Below, in pieces: positions 1-9,121 of a stretch of DNA of 64,000 nucleotides (position 1 is its first letter; every line of letters begins with the position of its first letter). A program made the position numbers and the translations under genes. The notes below the pieces were generated by a model, which was not told the origin of the DNA, did no database searches, and saw nothing but the letters and a program-made list of their open reading frames with translations. Origin of the DNA: an uncultured Bacteroidales bacterium (GTDB lineage Bacteria; Bacteroidota; Bacteroidia; Bacteroidales; UBA932); the NCBI GenBank assembly GCA_946185745.1, contig CAMHKQ010000009.1, positions 1 to 64,000 of the forward strand, read 5' to 3'.

Positions 1-1210
1 CGAGGTAGTCGTCCTTGTTCAGATAGACGTCGGCGCGGAAGCCGCTGATTACCGGCAGGCCGTAGCTCGGGTCGCCGGAGTTGACGTCGATTACCATCTG
101 CGCGAGCTCCTTGGCGGTTACCTCTATTACTACCGCATCGTTGGCGAAGGGATCGGTGCGGAGGACGTCGGCAAGGGTGACCAGGCCGGCGGCGTGCTCG
201 TCGGTGCGGATGCCGCCCATGTTGGAGATGGCGAAATCGACTCCGGCGGCTGTCCTCCATGCGTCGGTGACCATGTTGCCCATTTCCACGACGGTGGTGA
301 TGGGCTCCTCAAGGGTGGTGAGGGGAGTCCTGAGCTCGGGATTGTCGCTGAAATAGTCCACCATGTGCTGGACGAAGGCGTCTTTGGCGGGGAAGGTTCT
401 GACGTTGATGAGTTCGGCCTCTTTGCCCACTATCTTGCCGTCTTCGAGGTAATAGCGGATGAAGGAGGCGTAGCGGAGCTTGTTCTGGGTCTGGGTAATC
501 ATGACGCCGTTCTGCATGGTGCAGGGCACCATGGTGTGGCTGTGGCCGCCTATGATGCCGTCGAACTGCGGGAAGGCGTCGGCCATCTTGAGGTCTTCTT
601 CATAGCCGATGTGCGAGAGCAGGATGCAGACGTCGCTCTTTTCGCGCACTTCGGGGAGATACTTGCGGATGGCGTCTTCCGGATTTATGAAGGTGATGCC
701 CCTGGCCTTGTCGATGTGGCAGTCGGGGATGCCGCGTTCATTTACCTGCAGGACCCCCAGGACGCCCACGCGGACGCCGCACACGTCGAAAATCTCGTAC
801 GGACGGAGGTGGAGGGCCGTCTGCCCGTCCGGATCGACATTGGAGCAGAGATAGTGGAAGTGGCTGCGGTTGATGACGTTGGCAAGGGTAGCCTGCCCGC
901 CGTCGAAGGCGTGGTTGCCGAGGGTGCTGGCATTGAAGCCCACCGCGTTCATGAGCGCGGTCATGGGGTAGCAGGGCTCGGGATACAGGTCGCTGATGGG
1001 GTTGCCGGTGCGGTTGTCGCCCGCCGAGAAGACGAGCAGCTGCGGGTAGACGGCCCTGAGGCTGTCTGCGATGGCCGCGAGCCTGGGGAAGTGCTCGATT
1101 GCGGCGTGCATGTCGTTGACGGAAAGGATGGCGACGGTCTGCCTGTTCTGGGCGGATGCTGAAATGCCCATGACGAGGGCCAGCAGCGAAATAAGTATCG
1201 ATTTCTTCAT
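1..1210 (-). CDS. 5'-nucleotidase / UshA-like bifunctional metallophosphatase, partial (C-terminus beyond window start)
   Basis: Reverse-strand translation from ATG at 1210: MKKSILISLLALVMGISASAQNRQTVAILSVNDMHAAIEHFPRLAAIADSL...SAGDNRTGNP...TLGNHAFDGG...GGHSHT; signal peptide plus metallophosphatase and 5'-nucleotidase C motifs. Not in the ORF track because it runs off the window edge. Confidence 0.9.
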   Translation of the reverse strand, partial: MKKSILISLLALVMGISASAQNRQTVAILSVNDMHAAIEHFPRLAAIADSLRAVYPQLLVFSAGDNRTGNPISDLYPEPCYPMTALMNAVGFNASTLGNHAFDGGQATLANVINRSHFHYLCSNVDPDGQTALHLRPYEIFDVCGVRVGVLGVLQVNERGIPDCHIDKARGITFINPEDAIRKYLPEVREKSDVCILLSHIGYEEDLKMADAFPQFDGIIGGHSHTMVPCTMQNGVMITQTQNKLRYASFIRYYLEDGKIVGKEAELINVRTFPAKDAFVQHMVDYFSDNPELRTPLTTLEEPITTVVEMGNMVTDAWRTAAGVDFAISNMGGIRTDEHAAGLVTLADVLRTDPFANDAVVIEVTAKELAQMVIDVNSGDPSYGLPVISGFRADVYLNKDDYL

Positions 1211-1269
1211 ATCTGTCAAAGATAACACCTTTCCGGAATATTTGCAAAATTCGTATATTCGCAGTCGAT

Positions 1270-2184
1270 ATGACCACGCATGTAGTAATAATGGCAGGAG
1301 GGCAGGGGACTCGCCTGTTTCCGCTGAGCACTCCCGAAAAGCCCAAGCAGTTCCTTGACCTGGCGGACAAGGGGCGCAGTCTCATCCAGCTCACTTATGA
1401 CCGTTTCCTTCAGGTCGATCCGGCCGCCCGCTTCTGGGTGGTGACAGGTGCGGACTACGTTCCCATAGTGCGGGAGCAGCTTCCCGATATCCCGGAGGAG
1501 CAGATCCTCGCCGAACCGGTGCCGCGCAACACCGCGCCCTGCATCGCGCTGGCCTGTTGGAAGATAAAAAGCCGTTTTTCGGACGCTAACATAATTGTTA
1601 CACCTTCTGACGCTTTTGTTTCACGCCCTGATTTATACGCAATTACATTGAAGGAAGCGCTTCGCTTCACCGCGCGCCGAAAAGCCATCGTTACGGTGGG
1701 CATAGAGCCCTCCGAACCCCATACCGGCTACGGCTACATCCACCGCGGAGGCCTGGAAAAGGGCGGAATCTACAAGGTTCAGGCCTTCCGGGAGAAGCCT
1801 TCCCGCGAGGTGGCGGAACAGTATCTTGCCGAGGGCGGATACTACTGGAACGCCGGCATCTTCGTGTGGAATGTGAAGACCATCGAGAGCGAATTGCGCG
1901 CATTCGCGCCGCAGACGGCCGCCGTGATGGACGCCATCGCCCCGTCGTTCTACACCCCGTCGGAAGGGGAGGCGCTGGCCAGACTCTTCCCGACATGCGA
2001 GAAGATTTCCATCGACTACGCCGTAATGGAGAAATCCGCCGACGTGTACGTGATCGGCGCGGACTGGCCCTGGTCGGACCTCGGTAGTTTCGCGGCCATA
2101 GAGGCCGTCACTGGCAAGACGATCCCCCAGGAAATTAAGGACGCCCAGGACGCCTACCAGGCGGCCAAGAAGAAGGGCGAGTAG
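1270..2184 (+). CDS. manC: mannose-1-phosphate guanylyltransferase (short C-terminus)
   Basis: MTTHVVIMAGGQGTRLFPLSTPEKPKQFLDL nucleotidyltransferase signature; VTPSDAFV, EKPSREVAEQYLAEGGYYWNAGIF, ISIDYAVMEK, WSDLGS motifs. Confidence 0.9.
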   Translation: MTTHVVIMAGGQGTRLFPLSTPEKPKQFLDLADKGRSLIQLTYDRFLQVDPAARFWVVTGADYVPIVREQLPDIPEEQILAEPVPRNTAPCIALACWKIKSRFSDANIIVTPSDAFVSRPDLYAITLKEALRFTARRKAIVTVGIEPSEPHTGYGYIHRGGLEKGGIYKVQAFREKPSREVAEQYLAEGGYYWNAGIFVWNVKTIESELRAFAPQTAAVMDAIAPSFYTPSEGEALARLFPTCEKISIDYAVMEKSADVYVIGADWPWSDLGSFAAIEAVTGKTIPQEIKDAQDAYQAAKKKGE

Positions 2185-2187
2185 GCT

Positions 2188-3387
2188 TTAATCGTTGGCC
2201 AGGCGGTAAATCTCCAGCATCCTGGCGCGGTCCAGCACCAGGAAGTTCCCGACGGTAAAGGTGCCTCCGCGCGAGCAGCGCTCCGCCATCGTAACCATCT
2301 CTTCCTCAGTGGCTTTCCTGCCTATGAGCTCCGGTATGTTCGTGGGCATGCCTATGCGTTTGTAGAAGGCGCGCATGGCCTCTATTCCCATCAGGCCGAG
2401 TTCCCTGTCGGGAAGCCGCTTGCCGCCGGCGTCCAGCGGGCAGATGTCCATCACCTTCTCTGCAAAGCTGGCAAAGCGCGCGGGATTAACGTCGAATACG
2501 TATTTCGCCCAGTGGCACCAGAGCGCCGCCAGACCGGCCCCGTGGGCCACATCGTACATGGTGCTCAGTTCGTGCTCGAGGCGGTGGGTGCCGAAGTCGA
2601 ACCTGCCGCCGCATCCGGTGAGGCCGTTGTGGGCGAGGCTTCCGCTCCACATAATGGAGGCCCTAAGGTCGTAGTTATCAGGGTGTTGCAGCACCGCTTC
2701 GCCGTCGATGCGCACGGTGCGCATGAGGCCCTCGGCAACCGCGTCGGTGATGGACATGGGACTGTCGGGCGAAAAATAGCGCTCCATGGTGTGCATCATG
2801 ATGTCGGTGACGCCGCAGGCCGTCTGGAAGGCGGGGAGGGTGAAGCTGCGCTCCGGGTTCATGATGGCGAATTTCGGCCTGCAGAAATCGCTGTTGCAGC
2901 CGCGCTTCTGGCCCCTTTCGGTGTTTGTGATGACGCTGCTGTCGGACATTTCGCTGCCCGAGGCGGGGATGGTGAGCACCACTCCGACCGGGAAGGATGC
3001 CTTCGGGGCGGCCTTGGCATCGTAGAAATCCCATACGTCGCCTTCGTAGGCCAGGCCGTAGGCTATGGCCTTGGAAGAGTCGATTACGGAGCCTCCGCCG
3101 ACCGCCAGGATGAAGTCGACATGCTCTTTCCTGCAGAGCTCAATACCCTCGTAGACAAGGCTCAGGTGGGGATTGGGGACCACTCCGCCCAGTTTTACGA
3201 AGGGGATGCACGCTTCGGTAAGGGCAGACTCTATACTGGCGATGAGGCCGCTTCTGACTGCGCTTCCGCCGCCGTAGTGGATGAGCACCTTGTGGGCGCC
3301 GTACTTTTTGAGCAGGCCCGGCAGGGCTGCTTCCGATTCGCGGCCGAAGACCACTTCGGTCGGGGTGAAATATTTGAAATCTCTCAT
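2188..3387 (-). CDS. iron-containing alcohol dehydrogenase (BDH/YqhD-like)
   Basis: MRDFKYFTPTEVVFGRESEAALPGLLKKYGAHKVLIHYGGGSAVRSG...AVGGGSVIDSSKAIAYG...HRLEHELSTMYDVAHGAGLAALWCHWAKYV; Fe-ADH motifs. Confidence 0.92.
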   Translation of the reverse strand: MRDFKYFTPTEVVFGRESEAALPGLLKKYGAHKVLIHYGGGSAVRSGLIASIESALTEACIPFVKLGGVVPNPHLSLVYEGIELCRKEHVDFILAVGGGSVIDSSKAIAYGLAYEGDVWDFYDAKAAPKASFPVGVVLTIPASGSEMSDSSVITNTERGQKRGCNSDFCRPKFAIMNPERSFTLPAFQTACGVTDIMMHTMERYFSPDSPMSITDAVAEGLMRTVRIDGEAVLQHPDNYDLRASIMWSGSLAHNGLTGCGGRFDFGTHRLEHELSTMYDVAHGAGLAALWCHWAKYVFDVNPARFASFAEKVMDICPLDAGGKRLPDRELGLMGIEAMRAFYKRIGMPTNIPELIGRKATEEEMVTMAERCSRGGTFTVGNFLVLDRARMLEIYRLAND

Positions 3388-5672
3388 GGTCTGTGTATGG
3401 TTACTGCCGACGGATCTACGCCCGGGGCGGCCTCAAGCACCCTAAGGGAGGTTACGTGGCCGTCTTTCCAGGAAAATGCAAGGGTGAGACCGGCTCTGGT
3501 GCGGACGCCCTCGAGGGAGCCTTCATCCCAGCCGGAAGGGCAGGCAGGGAGGAGCCACACCTCGTCGGCGGAAGACTGGACCAGCATCTCCAGCACCCCG
3601 GCGCAGCCGCCGAAGTTGCCGTCTATCTGGAAGGGGCCGTGGGCGTCGAGCAGATTGGGGTAGGTGCCGCCGCCGTGCCGGGCTCCGGGGCCGTCGTAAG
3701 CGTCGGGGCTGACGTAGCGGAGCAGGCGGCGGAGAAGCCTGTGGGCACCTTCGGCATCGTGCAGGCGGGCGTAGAGGTTCACCCTCCAGCCGCAGCTCCA
3801 TCCGGTAGTTTCATATCCTCTGATTTCTAATGTTTTATGGCATGCGTCCGCAAGTTCTCCTTCAGGCTGTATCTGGTGCCCCGGGTAGAGCCCGAAGAGC
3901 TGGGACTGGTGCCTGTGCTGCGGTTCGAAGTCCTCCCAGTCGTGATACCATTCGGCGAGCTTGCCCTGGTAGTCCACGCGGTAGGGCAGCAGCTTCGCGA
4001 TGGCCTCGCGGGCTTCCCGCGCAAAGCCGGGATCCACCCCGAGCTCGGCCGCGGCCAGTGCAGCGTCGGCAAGGCATTCGCGTATCATGGCGATGTCCGC
4101 CGTGGCGCCGTAGAGGCTTGCCCCCACGAAACCCGAGGGGGTGCGGTACTTGTTTTCAGGCGAGGTGGAGGGGGAGGTGAGCAGGTAGCCGTCCTTTTCG
4201 ACGAGCCAGTCCAGGCAGAATTCCGCTGCGCCTTTCAGGACGGGGTAGTATTCGGCCAGGAAGGCCATGTCCCTGCCGAAGAGGTAGTGCTCCCAGATAT
4301 GGGTGGAAAGCCAGGCCCCGCTCATGTTCCAGTTCGCCCAGCAGGGATCGCCGGTTCCGAGGCCCACCGGAGTGGCCATCGCCCAGATGTCGCTGTTGTG
4401 TCCGGCCGCCCAGCCGCGGGTCGCCGCGTAAAAATCGCCGGCAACGGCCTTTCCGCGCTCGCTGAGCCCCTTGAGGAACGAAAACAAGACATTGTGCATC
4501 TCGGGCAGTGCGGCGCTCTCTGCGGCCCAGTAATTCTCTTCGAGGTTGATATTGACGGTATAGTTGCAGCTCCACGGCGGGTCGACGCTCTCGTTCCACA
4601 GGCCCTGCAGGTTCGCGGGCACCCCCGGAGTGCGGGACGAGCTGATTAGCAGATACCTGCCGTACTGGAAGTAGAGGACCTCCAGGCCGGGGTTGGGCGT
4701 GCCGGAATCGGTGTATTCCAGGAGCTGGACATCGGTGGGCCTGTCGTTCGGGTAGTCCCCGAGTGTCAGGCTCACACGGTCGAATAAACGTTTGTAATCG
4801 TTTACCGCACGGGTTTTCACCGCCTCGTAGGGCTGGCCCATGACTTCGGCCGACTGCCTCATGGCGGCGTTCCGGTATTCCTTCCGGGGAAGCTCCGAAA
4901 AGCCCGCGAAACTGGTGGCGTTGGTGATGTAAACAGTTGCCGCACAGGGGCTTTCATAGACCGTCCTGACTACTGTTCGGAAGTGGATGCCGCGCCCCGG
5001 GTCGTAGAGGAACTTCTCTTTGACCTCGTTGTAGTAGCCGGGAAGGGCGTGCCAGGCGGCGTAGCCGTCCACCATGAAGCCGTCGGCGAAACGGGTGATT
5101 TCGTGCGGCAGGGGGCAGTCGTAGTCGAGGGTGAAATGCACCCCGGCCGGATCTTCCACCCTTATGACTATAGCCGAGTCGGGGGAGGATGCGAAATAGC
5201 TCACCGTCCTTGAGCCGGATACAGCCGTGGCAACGGCGTCGGCAAGGTCGAGGCAGCGCCTGAAGCCTTCCCCGCCCGGACCGCCATAGTTTATGTACAA
5301 GGTGCCGAGCGGCTGGTAGCTCTCGCTGAAATGCCCCTGGAGGCCGCGCTGGGCCTTTTCGGCTGCGGGATAGTCCTCATTTTCAAGCAGTTCCCGTACC
5401 TTCTGCAAGGGGGCGGCGCCCTTTTCCCGGGAGAGCCGCTCCATGTCGGGATGGCTGTCTCCGGCGTCGGGCTCTCCGGTCCAGAGGGTTATGTCGTTGA
5501 GCGAGAGACGGTCAGCCTCCACGCCGGAATAAACGGCGGCGCCGAGGCGGCCGTTGCCTATCACCAGCGACTCCTCGAAAAATTCCGCCGGCTTGTCGTA
5601 CCAGAGGGTGAGGGGCCCCTGTGGAGGTGCTGCGAGGGCTGCGGCAAGTGCCAGGATGGATAATGCGGTCAT
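3384..5672 (-). CDS. glycoside hydrolase family 95-like alpha-L-fucosidase, secreted
   Basis: Signal peptide; PLTLWYDKPAEFFEESLVIGNGRLGAAVYSGVEADRLSLNDITLWTGEPD; NLQGLWNESVDPPWSCNYTVNINLEENYWAAE; FQIDGNFGGCAGVLEMLVQS: GH95 hallmarks. Confidence 0.92.
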   Translation of the reverse strand: MTALSILALAAALAAPPQGPLTLWYDKPAEFFEESLVIGNGRLGAAVYSGVEADRLSLNDITLWTGEPDAGDSHPDMERLSREKGAAPLQKVRELLENEDYPAAEKAQRGLQGHFSESYQPLGTLYINYGGPGGEGFRRCLDLADAVATAVSGSRTVSYFASSPDSAIVIRVEDPAGVHFTLDYDCPLPHEITRFADGFMVDGYAAWHALPGYYNEVKEKFLYDPGRGIHFRTVVRTVYESPCAATVYITNATSFAGFSELPRKEYRNAAMRQSAEVMGQPYEAVKTRAVNDYKRLFDRVSLTLGDYPNDRPTDVQLLEYTDSGTPNPGLEVLYFQYGRYLLISSSRTPGVPANLQGLWNESVDPPWSCNYTVNINLEENYWAAESAALPEMHNVLFSFLKGLSERGKAVAGDFYAATRGWAAGHNSDIWAMATPVGLGTGDPCWANWNMSGAWLSTHIWEHYLFGRDMAFLAEYYPVLKGAAEFCLDWLVEKDGYLLTSPSTSPENKYRTPSGFVGASLYGATADIAMIRECLADAALAAAELGVDPGFAREAREAIAKLLPYRVDYQGKLAEWYHDWEDFEPQHRHQSQLFGLYPGHQIQPEGELADACHKTLEIRGYETTGWSCGWRVNLYARLHDAEGAHRLLRRLLRYVSPDAYDGPGARHGGGTYPNLLDAHGPFQIDGNFGGCAGVLEMLVQSSADEVWLLPACPSGWDEGSLEGVRTRAGLTLAFSWKDGHVTSLRVLEAAPGVDPSAVTIHRP

Positions 5673-5685
5673 TTTCAGGCTATTG

Positions 5686-8600
5686 TCATTTCTTCTTTTG
5701 CGTGTTCTGTTGCGAGGCGAAGAAGGAAAGGCTCGCTCCCATTATCTTCTGCATCACGGCGGGATCCTCCACCGTCTCGAGCGGGAAGCCGAAGCATGCC
5801 GTGCAGTAGCCCTCGCCGGTGTAGAAGACTCCGGCGCCGAGGTTGCTGCTGCGGTATTTGAGCACCGTGCGGCCGTTCTTGTCGGCGGGCCTTATGCCGT
5901 CGGGATTCTCCACGGCGTAGACGTAGGGGTTCTTTTCGTTGCGGAAAGAGAAGCGCCCGACGGGGATGGATGAGCCTTTGGGGAGTACTACACCGTCGCG
6001 TGAGCCTCTGCTGCTTATCCACTTGAAACCCAGTGTGTTGAGTATAAAATACTTAGCTGCTTCTTGATATGAGGGGAAGTCGGGATCGGTGATTTGATAA
6101 ACGTCGTCCCAGCAGTCGGTGGCCATGTCGGCTCCCGAGATGAGGACGTGCACTCCGGCAGCCGTGAGGGTGCTGATCGCCTTGCGGAAGTTCTCCGGGA
6201 AGACGCTGAACCTGCGGCCGTTCAGGCCGGTGCCGACGGCGGTGGACACCTGCTTGCCGCAGATGACGTCGAGGGCGAAATAGTCGCCGCCCAGCACGTC
6301 GGCCAGGCTGTGGAGGGAGGCGGAGCTGCAGGAGGCAAAGGAATAGCCCAGGTCGAGGAGAGCCTTGCCGTGGACATAGGGGTAGTCGAGGCTGTTGCCG
6401 GCGTAGCTGCGTCCGGCGCTGCCGTAGTCGCAGGCGCCGAAACCGGGGGAGTCGTTGGTAACGTACTCTTTCTGCCGGCGGTATTCGTACATATCGCCGA
6501 TGAAGGATATCTCCTTCTTGTAGGGTACACCGCCGTCCATGGCATCGTCGAATCCGGCATAATCGGGAGTGTTGAAGGACGAGGGTGCGGCTACACGGGT
6601 GAAGTTATTGACTATAAGTACGTTGCGCGTGGAGCTCGGAGACCTTCCGACGCTCAGGATTTCGGAGGGGAAGCTGTATCCGCCCTCGTTGAAGGCGACC
6701 ACCTTGTAGGAGTAGACGTGCCCGGGGGCGATGGGCAGCTCCACGTGGTTTTCGGTGACGGTCTTGCCGTCGTCCCAGCCCATTCCGTCCACCCTGGTGT
6801 AGACCACGTAGCCGGAGGGAGTGGCGGTGGGCTCCTTCGGATCCCTTACGCCCGCCCAGGAGAGCATCACCTTGTCGTCGGCGGTGAACAGCGCCGAGAA
6901 GTTCTTCACCGGCAGGGGCTGGACCTCGTAGGACGCGTCGTAATAGCTGCTGAGGAACTTGAGCATGCCTTTGTAGACGGCACGGCACACGTCGAAGCGG
7001 AACTGCGGGTCGAGGCCGTAGCGCATGTCGGCGAAGTTCTGGTGGCTGAGCAGCTCCAGTATGATGCCGGGGACGTCGGTGGTGCGGCACTCCGAGTAGG
7101 AGCGGTCCCAGAGCTGGCGGCGCCGCCAGAGGGTGTCGTAATCGGCCCTGAGGTCGTTTACCAGCTGGGTCTGGATGCAGTCTCCGAGGAACCTGCAGGC
7201 CATCCTGTCCTGACTGTTGGTGAACGTGCGGGAGTTTTCGGCGCTGAGCGTGTAGATGGCCAGGGTGCCCACGATGCTGTCGTTGGGGGTGACCCCGGCG
7301 TCGGTGTGGAAGGCGAGGGAGAGGTCCACGGGGATGCCTTTCTCTCCTTTCATCCACTGCACCCATGCGCCGCGGCCGGCGTAGTCGCGGGTGTAGTCGC
7401 CGTCCCATTTCTCCCAGAGCTTGGCGGGCGCTCCGGCCCACTGCATCCAGTAGAGGGCGCCTTCGGTGTAGGAGGGCATTCCGGACGATACCGGCTCGGA
7501 GCCGCAGGCGACCTTGCCTATGCCGCCGCCGAAACGGACGGCGTCGGCGGTGACTATCCTGCCGCCCTCGTACCCCTTCGGGGTGCTGTTGTCGAGGGTG
7601 ACGCTGCCGGAGGAGCCGGCGTCGAATTCAAAGGTGCCGAGGTATATCCAGGTGCTGCCGCCCTTGGTCTGGTCTACCCTGAAATGGGTGTCGCCGCCGA
7701 GGTGGTGGACAGTGTAATGCGCTGCGCGGGTGCTGCCGGGCACGGTTTTGTAGGATACGTACACGGCGTATTCGCCGCGCTCCTTGAACACCGGCGTCCA
7801 TCGGGCCACGGCGCTGCCGTTGCCGCAGGGAGTCTGCCTGGCGGTGCCTTCGGTGAAGGGGTTGTCTTCCTGCAGGTAGATCTGCTTGGTGTCGGCGAAT
7901 CCCTCTCCTGCGCTGGTCCAGCTGCCTTTTTCGGAGTAATTGCCGTGGGTGCGTGCGGGAAGGGGCTCATCGAAGGCATCGGCCCAGATGCTCTTTTCAT
8001 AGGAGCTCGCCCGGGTGTAGTGGGGGTCGTTGTCGCACACCACCTCGAGCGTCTGGGTGTCCCTCTCGCGAGGGCAGATTATATAGGCGCCGGCGTTCTC
8101 CAGCATGGGCATCAGGAAGGGCAGCACGAAACTCTGGGTGAACACGTCTTCGTAAGTGCGGAAGATGGGTGTGCGCTGCCAGCTCCAGAGGCCGGGACCG
8201 CGGTCGTAATACAGGCCGTGGCTATGCCAGAGGGCGATGTTGCGGCCGTTCATGCCTTTCTTGAACTTTTTGGCGTCGAGGTTCTCCACGAAGGGCTTCT
8301 GGGTCACATGCTCCCTGAAGGAGAACTGGTACTCGAGCGGCTGGCCGTTGCTTTTTCCTATTCCGGGGGTGATCAGGTCTTCGACGGGAACGTTCCTGCA
8401 GTAGATGCTTCCCGGCCTGTAGCTGTCGGCTTCGCGGGGCCAGAACTCGCGTATCCGCTGCATGAGCCAGTTGTAGTCGTCGCGGCGCCAGGGGAAGTCG
8501 GCGAAGTTGCGCTCGAAGTAGATGTCCACTTCGTTGTCGCGCTTCATGGCGCGCCATACGGTCATGTCGGACTTGACGTTGAAGCGTTCACGGGCCCTGG

Positions 8601-8709
8601 CGGTGAGGGAGTCCCCGAAATTCTTGAAGGCCCTGGTCATTTCGCCCTGGGCGAGGGCGGCGGGGGCTGCAAGCAGCAGGACGGCAAGTACTTGGAGGAG
8701 TCTTTTCAT
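5686..8709 (-). CDS. large secreted protein with N-acetylmuramoyl-amidase-like, golvesin C-terminal-like and FN3-like domains (often annotated xanthan lyase)
   Basis: Signal peptide MKRLLQVLAVLLLAAPAALAQ; NIALWHSHG, AFHTDAG, GIILELLSHQNFADMRYGLDP (amidase-like); VYVSYKTVPGSTRAAHYTVHHLGGDTHFRVDQTKGGSTWIYLGTFEF (golvesin-like); FN3-like C-terminal part. Confidence 0.75.
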   Translation of the reverse strand: MKRLLQVLAVLLLAAPAALAQGEMTRAFKNFGDSLTARARERFNVKSDMTVWRAMKRDNEVDIYFERNFADFPWRRDDYNWLMQRIREFWPREADSYRPGSIYCRNVPVEDLITPGIGKSNGQPLEYQFSFREHVTQKPFVENLDAKKFKKGMNGRNIALWHSHGLYYDRGPGLWSWQRTPIFRTYEDVFTQSFVLPFLMPMLENAGAYIICPRERDTQTLEVVCDNDPHYTRASSYEKSIWADAFDEPLPARTHGNYSEKGSWTSAGEGFADTKQIYLQEDNPFTEGTARQTPCGNGSAVARWTPVFKERGEYAVYVSYKTVPGSTRAAHYTVHHLGGDTHFRVDQTKGGSTWIYLGTFEFDAGSSGSVTLDNSTPKGYEGGRIVTADAVRFGGGIGKVACGSEPVSSGMPSYTEGALYWMQWAGAPAKLWEKWDGDYTRDYAGRGAWVQWMKGEKGIPVDLSLAFHTDAGVTPNDSIVGTLAIYTLSAENSRTFTNSQDRMACRFLGDCIQTQLVNDLRADYDTLWRRRQLWDRSYSECRTTDVPGIILELLSHQNFADMRYGLDPQFRFDVCRAVYKGMLKFLSSYYDASYEVQPLPVKNFSALFTADDKVMLSWAGVRDPKEPTATPSGYVVYTRVDGMGWDDGKTVTENHVELPIAPGHVYSYKVVAFNEGGYSFPSEILSVGRSPSSTRNVLIVNNFTRVAAPSSFNTPDYAGFDDAMDGGVPYKKEISFIGDMYEYRRQKEYVTNDSPGFGACDYGSAGRSYAGNSLDYPYVHGKALLDLGYSFASCSSASLHSLADVLGGDYFALDVICGKQVSTAVGTGLNGRRFSVFPENFRKAISTLTAAGVHVLISGADMATDCWDDVYQITDPDFPSYQEAAKYFILNTLGFKWISSRGSRDGVVLPKGSSIPVGRFSFRNEKNPYVYAVENPDGIRPADKNGRTVLKYRSSNLGAGVFYTGEGYCTACFGFPLETVEDPAVMQKIMGASLSFFASQQNTQKKK

Positions 8710-8716
8710 GGTGAGG

Positions 8717-9121
8717 TCAGTTCCTGTTCCTGGTGTGGCAGATGTCTATGATGAAAACCAGCAGCGTGCTGATGCCTATGGCCAGCAGGTCGACCTTGAA
8801 GTCGCCCAGGTCGCGGCTGCGGTAGGGCAGAAGTCCCTGGATGTATTCGGTGAGGAGCGCTACGGCGGCGCCGCAAAGGAAGTTCATGACGGCGAACAGC
8901 ACGCATCTCCACGGCTTGTCGGTGACGTGGTCGTAGGCCAGGTAGGCCAGGATAGGGAAAGGCAGGAACATCAGGAAATGGGCCAGTTTGTCAGCCGGGA
9001 TGCCGAAGATAACACGCTGGATGTCAGGCAGTTTATCTACCTTCATGAAACACAGGAAGGCTATTGCCGCAAGATAGAGGAAGAAAAGGATTCTTGAAAG
9101 TATGGTCTTTGTGCTTGTCAT
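8717..9121 (-). CDS. VanZ family protein
   Basis: Small multi-TM protein with DKLAHFLMFLPFPILAYLAY...TEYIQGLLPYRSRDLGDFKVDLLAIG, typical VanZ-like motif. Confidence 0.8.
   Translation of the reverse strand: MTSTKTILSRILFFLYLAAIAFLCFMKVDKLPDIQRVIFGIPADKLAHFLMFLPFPILAYLAYDHVTDKPWRCVLFAVMNFLCGAAVALLTEYIQGLLPYRSRDLGDFKVDLLAIGISTLLVFIIDICHTRNRN

Noticed and set aside
6094-8751. 885-aa plus-strand ORF
   Set aside because: Antisense shadow of the golvesin/amidase-like gene; His/Val/Gly/Ala-rich composition, no recognisable domain.
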